From Pseudarthrobacter psychrotolerans (GTDB lineage: Bacteria > Actinomycetota > Actinomycetes > Actinomycetales > Micrococcaceae), in assembly GCF_009911795.1 (NCBI RefSeq), contig NZ_CP047898.1, positions 248,001-312,000 on the forward strand: DNA of 64,000 nt, read 5' to 3'. The notes under the pieces were generated by a model. The model saw nothing but the letters and a program-made list of their open reading frames with translations. It did no database searches and was not told the DNA's origin. Position numbers and translations under genes: made by a program. This document shows, piece by piece, positions 16,453 to 23,604 of the stretch; within the stretch, counting starts at the first letter, position 1, and every line of letters begins with the position of its first letter.

Positions 16453-17669
16453 CAGATCACCTCCACTTTGTGCACCCATTTGGTCTGCAGTACCCCCGGG
16501 CGGCCGGGGGCGATGATGCGTGCCGGATAACCGTGGTCAAGGTCCAGCGGCGCGCCGTTGAGCTCCAGCGCCAGCAATGTCTTCTCGTCCTGGCTATACG
16601 CGGCGGGCATGAAGGAGCGCCCATAGACGCCGCCCTGCTCCAGACTGGAAATTTGCAGTACTGCGTCCACCGGCGCCCCCACCATGGCCATCAGGTCCCG
16701 GATCCGGACACCGCGCCATTGGGCGCCCTGGCTCCAACCCTCCACGCAGGCGATGGGCAGCCCGTAGCTGTACTGCGGCAGGGCGCTCAGCTGGGCCAGC
16801 GTAAACGTCTTCTGCACCGAGCCCGAGGACACGGCCAGCACCCAGTCGGGGGCCAGCGCAGCGGCCGCGACGCCCGCCTGGGCCGCGGTCCGGTTTATCG
16901 GTACCTCCTGCGGACCCGTATCCATCCGGCGGGGCGCGAAGAAATTCAGGCCCGCCAGCCACGTGAACGACTGGCCCGCCGTCGTCAGAACGACGACGGC
17001 GGTGCTGGCGGTGATTGCCGCCAGGAACCCCCTGCGGCTCCAGCCGGGTCCGGTGGCAGGTGCCGCGGCAGCCGGAACCGATTCGCCGGCCGGCGCTGCC
17101 CCAGCAGTATCCGCAGCGAGGGCGGTCGCATCCGATCGGCGGCTCCAGTGCGCACGGACCAGCGGCAGCTTGACCGCAATGTGCAACGCCAGCGACCCGA
17201 TGATCACCCAGCCCAGCCAATAGTGGACGTCTTTGAAGGAGAACGGCCAGGGGTACCACTGGAAGGTGTTTAGCAATCCGATGGTGACTTCCACTAGCGA
17301 GGCGGACACGAAGAGGGCAATCGAGGCCCTCTCCAGGCCGTGCACCACGGATTTCAGCGGCGGCCAACGCAGCAGTTCGGGGAACACAGACCAAAGCTTG
17401 GCGGCCAGCAGCGGGATGGAAGCTATCCCGGTGGTGACGTGGATGCCCTGTGTGGCTGCATATAGCCAGACCGGACGGGTAAGGAAAAGCATCCAGCCGG
17501 GCGGATCCTGTAGGAGATGGCTGAAGAGCCCGGTCACGAAGCAGACGATGAACGCCATGCCGAGCCAGCGGCCCAGCACCACCGTCAGCCGTTTGCTCCG
17601 CAAGGGGGACGAAAACCGTCCGTTCACCGAATCCATCCGCTGCTGGAGGTGGGTGGTCAATCTGTCCAT
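16452..17669 (-). CDS. Molybdopterin-dependent (sulfite oxidase-like) oxidoreductase fused to a cytochrome-b-like membrane domain
   Basis: This 405-residue protein has two parts. Residues about 20-190 hold four to five membrane helices with histidines suited to haem binding (ATQGIHVTTG, KDVHYWLGW, ALHIAVK), like a cytochrome b561-type anchor. After a linker and a further segment with twin-Arg-like SRRGFLAA comes a sulfite oxidase molybdopterin domain with a candidate Mo-ligating Cys308 in IACVEGWS and a GYPARIIAPGRPG strand. It would carry electrons between an exported Mo site and membrane haem. The ATG at 17669 has TTTGAT 6 nt upstream; a longer start at 17753 is possible but less likely. 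Confidence 0.83.
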   Translation of the reverse strand: MDRLTTHLQQRMDSVNGRFSSPLRSKRLTVVLGRWLGMAFIVCFVTGLFSHLLQDPPGWMLFLTRPVWLYAATQGIHVTTGIASIPLLAAKLWSVFPELLRWPPLKSVVHGLERASIALFVSASLVEVTIGLLNTFQWYPWPFSFKDVHYWLGWVIIGSLALHIAVKLPLVRAHWSRRSDATALAADTAGAAPAGESVPAAAAPATGPGWSRRGFLAAITASTAVVVLTTAGQSFTWLAGLNFFAPRRMDTGPQEVPINRTAAQAGVAAAALAPDWVLAVSSGSVQKTFTLAQLSALPQYSYGLPIACVEGWSQGAQWRGVRIRDLMAMVGAPVDAVLQISSLEQGGVYGRSFMPAAYSQDEKTLLALELNGAPLDLDHGYPARIIAPGRPGVLQTKWVHKVEVI

Positions 17670-17781
17670 ACCCTGATCAAACCACCGCGCCCCGCGCCCC
17701 GTCCTGCGCCAGACCTTACGAAAGGCGAACAGTCCGTTGCTTCCCTGGTCCACCGGCGTGCATGTGGTGCAGGATCAAGGG

Positions 17782-19248
17782 GTGAGCGAACCAATACCCC
17801 GCCGTGCACATGGCAGCCAGGCGCCCGGGCAGGCGGGTGACAGCCCGGCGTCAAGCGGTCCCGGGGGTGCCGGCGCCACAGCGGCGGCACTGACGCTGGT
17901 GGCATTGCTGGCGGGTGCCGTCTGGTGGACCGTCACCACCGATCCGTCAGCGGAGTGGGTGTCACCCCTTGGCACGCTGGCGGCCTGGGTACTTTTTCTC
18001 CCGGCCGCCCTGATGGCACGCCGGATCCCCGCCCGGCATGCGGCCGCCGTCGTGCTGCTGGGCTCCGTGCTGTTGGGTACCGCGGCGATTTCTGCCCCGC
18101 CCGCCACGAGCAATGACTCCGCCCGCTATGCGTGGGACGGCATCGTCCAGAAGGTGGGAATTTCCCCCTACGCCCATGTTCCGGCGGACGAGGCGCTGCG
18201 CCCACTGCGGCCGGAATGGCTGTTCCAGGATGCCGGACCGGACGGAACCTGCCATACCAACCCCTTTCCCACCGGCACGGAGACCACCACCAACATTCCC
18301 GGCGGCGGCACCCTGTGCACGGCCATCAACCGGCCCTCCGTGCCCACCGTCTATCCGGCCGTGGCGGAGCTCTATTTCCTCGCCGTCCGGCTCATCCCCG
18401 GTGCCGAGACGGGGTTCATCGCCTTCCAGCTGGGCGGGCTGCTGCTGAGCTTGGCCGTGACGGTGATGCTGCTGGTATTCCTTCGCCGCACCGGCCGTCC
18501 GGCACACCAGGCAGTGTGGTGGGGGTGGTCACCGCTGGTGGCCTTTGAAGCCATCAACGGCGCCCACGTGGACGCACTCGGCGCGGCACTGGCGCTGGCC
18601 GCCGCGCTGCTGTTGGTGAGTCGGCGCACGCTGGGTTCCGGGATCGCTTTCGGGGCGGCGGTGGCCACCAAGCTTATTCCAGCCATCAGCGCACCGGCGC
18701 TGCTCTACCGCCGCCCGGTCCGTTTTATGGCCGCGGCGGTAGCCACCTTTGCCGTGGCGTATGTACCGTATGTCCTCGCCAGCGGCTGGGCAGTGCTGGG
18801 CTATCTGCCCACCTACCTTAAATCAGAGGGTTACGACGGAGCGGACAGCCCGCGCTTCACGCTGCTGAAGATGGTCCTCCCGGCGGACTGGGCGGCGCCG
18901 GCGGCACTGCTGCTTCTGTTGGGTCTGGCCGTGTATGTCTGGCGGACCACCGACGCCGCCCGGCCCTGGGACGGGCAGGTTTTTATGATCGGAGGGACGC
19001 TGTTGCTCGTCTCGCCCAGCTACCCCTGGTACGCCCTGCTGCTCCTGCCATTCGTGGTGCTGAGCCGGCGCTACGAGTTCACCGCCATCGCCCCTGTGCT
19101 GACAATGATGTACTTCACCGGCGCCGAACCACATGGCCAGCTGGGGGCCAGGCTGGGCCTGGCCGCCGCCGCCGCCCTTATCGCCGTGGCCACAGTGATG
19201 AGGCAACGGCGTTCCCCGGGTTCAGGGAGGACCTTCACGCCCTTGTGA
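17782..19248 (+). CDS. GT-C family membrane glycosyltransferase (GT87/DUF2029-like mannosyltransferase)
   Basis: This 488-residue protein has about 11 membrane segments and extracytoplasmic loops, as in polyprenyl-phosphate-mannose-dependent transferases. An acidic loop motif early on (SNDSARYAWDGIVQ) matches the catalytic aspartate region of GT-C enzymes. The region LVAFEAINGAHVDALGAALALAA and the late SPSYPWYALLLLPF are typical of the family. The GTG start has CAGGAT 6 nt upstream. It is divergent from the oxidoreductase and ends the cluster. It probably adds a sugar outside the membrane to a lipid- or protein-linked glycan. Confidence 0.82.
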   Translation: MSEPIPRRAHGSQAPGQAGDSPASSGPGGAGATAAALTLVALLAGAVWWTVTTDPSAEWVSPLGTLAAWVLFLPAALMARRIPARHAAAVVLLGSVLLGTAAISAPPATSNDSARYAWDGIVQKVGISPYAHVPADEALRPLRPEWLFQDAGPDGTCHTNPFPTGTETTTNIPGGGTLCTAINRPSVPTVYPAVAELYFLAVRLIPGAETGFIAFQLGGLLLSLAVTVMLLVFLRRTGRPAHQAVWWGWSPLVAFEAINGAHVDALGAALALAAALLLVSRRTLGSGIAFGAAVATKLIPAISAPALLYRRPVRFMAAAVATFAVAYVPYVLASGWAVLGYLPTYLKSEGYDGADSPRFTLLKMVLPADWAAPAALLLLLGLAVYVWRTTDAARPWDGQVFMIGGTLLLVSPSYPWYALLLLPFVVLSRRYEFTAIAPVLTMMYFTGAEPHGQLGARLGLAAAAALIAVATVMRQRRSPGSGRTFTPL

Positions 19249-19983
19249 AACGCGGCCACGGCTGCTGTCCAGATGGTTGAGGACACCGTAAAAAGTCACC
19301 ACGGCCGGAGGCATCCGGACAGGGGAAGCTTTCCTGCTGGACGTCCGCCGACACGTCCGCCCCAAGGCCGCCAACACCGCCAAAGACGCCGACGCCGGCG
19401 CGATGCGCTTTGGCGTGACGGTAACGCGCCGGGACGATCACCAAAAGTGCCTGTGAGCACGCGCGGGAGCGCTGTATCTGCAAGGATTTGCCGGCGGTAG
19501 GCAGGCGCGTAGCGCCAACATCACTTGGGGGAGCAAGAATGTCCACAGAGGCCACCGTAGACATCGACGCCGCAACCAGCAACCAGGCAGGTCGCAGACG
19601 ACGTATCGCTCGCCGGACTTTCTGGCTCCGCACAGCCCTTATTCTGGCGATGTTGTTACCTCTGGTGGTCCGGGACATCAGTACGGTTGTGGTGCTTGGC
19701 AGTTGGCTCATCTCCGGGGACGTCAGCTGTGGGCACTCCGTCTACGAAGCTGGAAGCGGCCTACGGCTGCCTTGCGTTCCTTGGCGGGCAGAACTCAGCC
19801 ATTGTCTTGAGTTTTCGTCTGGAGCATCGTCGAAAATGCCTGCCCCACAACTCGCAGGCAATGGTCTGAGCAGCCAGTTTGGCGGCACAACCCGTCAGTG
19901 ATGACCGTCCGAACTTCGGTGCAGCGGGTGGCGGCCTCACTGATAATAATCATGTCCTGCCCGGTCTGGGCTGTTCCCAGTCG
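19249..19983. other. Degenerate region without a confident gene
   Basis: This 735-bp stretch has lower GC and broken protein-like pieces. On the plus strand an uninitiated frame at about 19300-19455 reads VTTAGGIRTGEAFLLDVRRH and continues plausibly to a TGA, with TAA just upstream. On the minus strand a stretch at about 19880-19780 reads TIACELWGRHFRRCSRRKLK. Neither is recognisable to me; both look like decayed genes, possibly mobile-element debris. A small frame inside is listed separately. Confidence 0.45.
19539..19901 (+). CDS. Doubtful 120-residue frame, possible truncated membrane protein
   Basis: The ATG at 19539 is preceded by GGGGGAG and opens a plausible N-terminus: acidic MSTEATVDIDAATS, a basic patch RRRRIARR, then one membrane segment (about residues 31-58). 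From about residue 65 the sequence becomes Ser/Pro/Gly-rich and unlike a membrane protein, which suggests truncation or a frameshift. It may be the start of a lost transporter or transferase gene. No family is recognised. Confidence 0.3.
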   Translation: MSTEATVDIDAATSNQAGRRRRIARRTFWLRTALILAMLLPLVVRDISTVVVLGSWLISGDVSCGHSVYEAGSGLRLPCVPWRAELSHCLEFSSGASSKMPAPQLAGNGLSSQFGGTTRQ

Positions 19984-20676
19984 CTACGTCTGGGGCTTGA
20001 GCTTGATGTTGATCATTTTCAGCTCGTCGGTTCCTTCGAAGCGGTAGACCAGGTCGATCTTCGTGTCACCGGCGCAGGTGATGAGGCCGGCCACGTCGGC
20101 CGCCTTGGTGCCGTTCTCGGTACTGGCCTTCACTTCGTTGTAGGCGGGCTTGCAGGTGTCATCCATCTTCAGCGTCTTGATGCCGGCGATGAAGTCTTCC
20201 TTGGTCAGCTGCTCATGGAGGGCTGGGTCGAGATAGTCGTCGTAGGCTTTGGAACTGTCGCCGGCAATCACGAGCTTCGTGAAGCTATCAGCCAGTCCCC
20301 GGGCATGGTTGGTGGCTCCGTTGACAATGTTGACCAGGATGAGGACGCCGACGACCGCCAACAGCAGGACTCCGCCCACAACACCGAGGATGGTCCATAG
20401 TTTACGGTGGCCTCGCGCCGGGGGTTCCTGTCCGGGCAGGCCGAACGGCCCCTCTGATGAGTATTGGCCGGGTCCGCCGGGCTGCGCGGGTGGCCCGAAC
20501 TGGGACGGCGCACCGTATTGCCCCGGCGCACCGTACTGCGGCGGGTTGCCCGGCAACGGGGGCGCGCCGTGCCGCGCGGGGTTGCCGGGCTGCCCTGCGT
20601 TGCTGGGCTGCCCTGCCGGTTGTTCGGGCCAGGCCGCCGGCTGGCCCGGCTGGTACGGTTCCTGAGGATTGCTCAC
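19984..20676 (-). CDS. Proline-rich single-pass membrane protein, unknown function
   Basis: This 230-residue protein has a cytoplasmic Pro/Gly/Gln/Ala-rich N-terminus of about 90 residues with PGQP/GAPGQYG-type repeats. One membrane segment (about residues 100-122) follows, then an exported domain of about 105 residues with two cysteines (DDTCKPAYNE and GLITCAGDTK) that could form a disulfide. This layout is common among actinobacterial DUF4878-like or stress-associated surface proteins. The GTG at 20676 follows a purine-rich GGAAAGG. It stands alone between the degenerate region and the Lrp regulator. Confidence 0.72.
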   Translation of the reverse strand: MSNPQEPYQPGQPAAWPEQPAGQPSNAGQPGNPARHGAPPLPGNPPQYGAPGQYGAPSQFGPPAQPGGPGQYSSEGPFGLPGQEPPARGHRKLWTILGVVGGVLLLAVVGVLILVNIVNGATNHARGLADSFTKLVIAGDSSKAYDDYLDPALHEQLTKEDFIAGIKTLKMDDTCKPAYNEVKASTENGTKAADVAGLITCAGDTKIDLVYRFEGTDELKMINIKLKPQT

Positions 20677-20816
20677 GATGGAGCCTTTCCGGCAACGCAC
20701 TGGCACTGCCTTATTGTTCGGACCCGCTGAACGGTACCCATGGATTCACCTTGGAACAGCCTATAACCCAGCCCACCGGGGCTGGCTATCGGGGCAGTAA
20801 CAACGGCTGAGGGGCC

Positions 20817-21290
20817 CTACGCGTCTCCGGATCCCCGCTCTAGCAGCGGCTGGATGCGGAAGGGGATGAGTTCACCCATAGCCAGCGCGGTGTCCGTCCG
20901 GTCCACTCCATCGCACGCCAGGATTTTGCCGTTGATCCGGAAGAGGTCCTCGGCGTCCAGGGCAACCACCCGGAGCAGGAGGTCAGCGGAGCCGGTGAGG
21001 CCGTAACCTTCCAGGATTTCCGGGATGCCGGCGAGGTCATGGGCCAGCTGTCCCAGTTTCTGCTGCTGGACATGGACGGAAATGAACGCCATGAGCGGAT
21101 AGCCCAGCGACACCGGGTTGATCCGCCGTTCAAAGGACAGGAATACGTGCTTCTTCTCCAGCTGGGCCATGCGCGCCTGCACGGTGTTCCGGGACAGCCC
21201 CAGCTTCTGTGCCAATGCCACTACCGTCCGCCGGGGGTCGCGGGCGAGGGCCGAGAGCAGCCTCGTGTCTGTGCCATCCAAACCTTGCAT
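20817..21290 (-). CDS. bkdR: Lrp/AsnC-family regulator of the branched-chain keto-acid dehydrogenase operon
   Basis: This 157-residue protein has an N-terminal helix-turn-helix (TRLLSALARDPRRTVVALAQKLGLSRNTVQARM, about residues 7-40) and a C-terminal RAM/AsnC effector domain (GYPLMAFISVHV, GYGLTGSADLLLRVVALDAEDL). Lrp regulators of this kind sense amino acids and control catabolic operons. It is divergent from the E1 alpha gene, and two CATWATGCGCA copies lie between them. The ATG at 21290 is chosen over upstream codons because TAACGT sits 8 nt before it and because the family starts close to the HTH. Confidence 0.88.
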   Translation of the reverse strand: MQGLDGTDTRLLSALARDPRRTVVALAQKLGLSRNTVQARMAQLEKKHVFLSFERRINPVSLGYPLMAFISVHVQQQKLGQLAHDLAGIPEILEGYGLTGSADLLLRVVALDAEDLFRINGKILACDGVDRTDTALAMGELIPFRIQPLLERGSGDA

Positions 21291-21342
21291 AATGCGCAAC
21301 GTTAGCACGGTGAGGGCCATGCAAACAGGGCATTATGCGCAG
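21286..21342. promoter_or_regulatory. Two direct repeats CATWATGCGCA, candidate Lrp/BkdR sites
   Basis: CATAATGCGCA (21289-21299) and CATTATGCGCA (21331-21341) are identical except for one base and lie 42 bp apart, about four helical turns, in the same orientation. The first covers the bkdR start codon and the second lies in the gap towards the E1 alpha gene. Spacing on one helix face fits Lrp-type oligomer binding and autoregulation. The site assignment is inference. Confidence 0.6.
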
Positions 21343-21485
21343 TATTCGCCGCGGTGGTTGTACCCATTGAGCATTGTGAGTAGGGTCACAATTATCCGGG
21401 GCAACGGCGCCCGGGCGGCCGGCAGTTGGCGGGACCACAAGTCCCCAGGCTCCGGTCAAACGACGTGTGAAGGTTGCGTGCCATC

Positions 21486-22594
21486 GTGTCTACAGACAGG
21501 AACCTGATCCAGCTGATTACCCCGGCAGGGGAGCGGATCAGCCACCCGGAGTTCGATCCCTGGGTGCAGGACATTGGGGATGAGCAGTTGTGTTCCCTCT
21601 ACGAGGACCTGACGGTCATTCGGCGGATCGATGTCGAGGCCACCGCCCTCCAACGCCAGGGCGAGCTCGGCCTCTGGCCCCGCTGCTGGGGCAGGAGGCG
21701 GCGCAGGTCGGTTCCGGCAGGGCCCTTCGCGAGGACGACTTCGTCTTCTCCAGCTACCGGGAAAACGGCGTGGCGTACTGCCGCGGCGTGGACTTGACCG
21801 ACATCACGCGGGTGTGGCGTGGCACTGCCTCCTCCGGGTGGGATCCGTACACCGTGAATATGGCCACCCCGCAGATCATCATCGGCGCGCAGACGCTGCA
21901 CGCCACCGGATACGCCATGGGCATCCAGAACGACGGCGCGGACTCGGTGGCGGTGACGTACTTCGGCGACGGTGCCACCAGCGAAGGCGACGTCAACGAG
22001 GCCATGGTCTTTGCCGCCAGCTTCCAGGCGCCGGTGGTCTTCTTCTGCTCGAACAACCACTGGGCCATTTCGGAGCCCGTCCGGTTGCAGTCCCACATCC
22101 AGATCGCGGACCGGGCCACTGGCTTCGGCATTCCGAGCCTCAGGGTGGACGGCAATGATGTGCTGGCCGTTATGGCAGCCACCCGCGTGGCCTTGGATCG
22201 TGCCCGGCATGGTGGCGGACCCACATTCATCGAAGCGGTCACCTACCGCATGGGACCGCACACCACCGCTGACGATCCCACCCGCTACCGTGACGCCAAC
22301 GAACTGGAGGACTGGGCCGCGAAGGACCCCATCCAGCGGGTCAAGGCCCTGCTGGAACGCAAGGGCATCCTCACGGAGCAGGTCCAGCAGCACGTTCACG
22401 ACAAGGCCGAAGCCGTTGCCCGCGAAATCCGTTCGGGCTGCATCGGCATGCCGGATCCGGAGCCGATGGACATCTTCAAGCACGTGTACAGCGCGCCCAA
22501 CTCGTGGCTGGACCGGCAGCAGGACCACTACGCCCGTTACCTGGCTTCCTTCGGCGATCCCGCGGGAGCCTCCTCAGAAGAAGGTGCACGCTGA
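21486..22594 (+). CDS. bkdA: Branched-chain 2-oxo-acid dehydrogenase E1 alpha (apparent frameshift)
   Basis: This is the alpha subunit of the thiamine-diphosphate decarboxylase that starts oxidation of branched-chain 2-oxo acids. The coding sequence changes frame near 21678-21681: before it the protein reads EDLTVIRRIDVEATALQRQGELGLW, after it LLGQEAAQVGSGRALREDD. One extra C in the CCCC run restores a single frame of about 369 residues. The ThDP motif GDGATSEGDVNEAM and NNHWAIS are intact downstream. I judge the lesion a likely sequence error. The start is GTG 21486 or 21474. Its TGA overlaps the E1 beta ATG. Confidence 0.85.
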
Positions 22595-23604
22595 TGACCC
22601 AGATGACCTTTGCCCGTGCCATCAATTCCGGCCTGCGCAAATCCCTCGAAAATGATCCAAAAGTCATCCTCATGGGCGAGGACATCGGCACCCTCGGCGG
22701 CGTTTTCCGGGTGACCGACGGCCTCCAGAAAGACTTCGGCACCCACCGCGTGGTGGACACCCCGCTGGCCGAATCGGCCATCATGGGCACCGCTGTCGGC
22801 CTCGCCTACCGCGGATACCGCCCTGTCGTGGAGATCCAGTTCGACGGCTTCATCTACCCTGCTTTCGACCAGATCGTGAGCCAGGTGGCGAAGCTGCACT
22901 ACCGCACACAGGGGGCCGTAAAGATGCCCATCACCATCCGCGTCCCGTTCGGGGGCGGCATCGGCTCGCCCGAGCACCACTCCGAATCGCCCGAGGCGTA
23001 CTTTACGCATACTTCGGGGCTTCGCGTGGTCAGTGTCTCCAACCCGCAGGACGCACACACCGTGATCCAGCAGGCCATCCTGTCCGATGACCCTGTGCTC
23101 TACTTCGAACCCAAGCGCCGCTACCACGACAAGGGTGAAGTGGACGAGGGCATCGATCCGCGCACCGCGCTGTCGATGGACACCGCCCGCGTTGTAACGG
23201 AGGGCACGGACGTGACGCTGGTGGCCTACGGGCCGTTGGTGAAGACCGCCCGGGACGCGGCCACCGCCGCCGCCGACGAAGGCATTTCCATCGAGGTCAT
23301 CGACCTGCGCTCGCTGGCACCCGTGGACTACGCCACCGTTGAAGCTTCCGTCCGGAAAACGGGCAGGCTGGTGGTCACCCATGAAGCCGCCCAGTCCGGT
23401 GGCCTGGGCGCCGAAGTTGCAGCCAGCATCACGGAGCGGTGCTTCTACCACCTCGAAGCCGCACCCGTCCGCATCACCGGGTTCGATATTCCCTACCCGT
23501 TCTCGAAGCTCGAAATGCACCATCTGCCCGGCCTGGACCGGATCCTCGACGGCGTGGACCGCGCCCTCGGACGCCCGAACTCCCTCAGCGGGCTGGAAGG
23601 ATGA
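22594..23604 (+). CDS. bkdB: Branched-chain 2-oxo-acid dehydrogenase E1 beta
   Basis: This 336-residue subunit pairs with E1 alpha to decarboxylate the 2-oxo acids of leucine, isoleucine and valine. Family motifs include VILMGEDIGTLGGVFRVTDGL (residues about 23-43), DTPLAESAIMGTAVGLA, RVPFGGGIGSPEHHSESPEA and a C-terminal transketolase-C domain (EVIDLRSLAPVDYATVE). The ATG shares a base with the E1 alpha stop, and its own stop overlaps the E2 ATG, so the three subunits are translationally coupled. Confidence 0.93.
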   Translation: MTQMTFARAINSGLRKSLENDPKVILMGEDIGTLGGVFRVTDGLQKDFGTHRVVDTPLAESAIMGTAVGLAYRGYRPVVEIQFDGFIYPAFDQIVSQVAKLHYRTQGAVKMPITIRVPFGGGIGSPEHHSESPEAYFTHTSGLRVVSVSNPQDAHTVIQQAILSDDPVLYFEPKRRYHDKGEVDEGIDPRTALSMDTARVVTEGTDVTLVAYGPLVKTARDAATAAADEGISIEVIDLRSLAPVDYATVEASVRKTGRLVVTHEAAQSGGLGAEVAASITERCFYHLEAAPVRITGFDIPYPFSKLEMHHLPGLDRILDGVDRALGRPNSLSGLEG

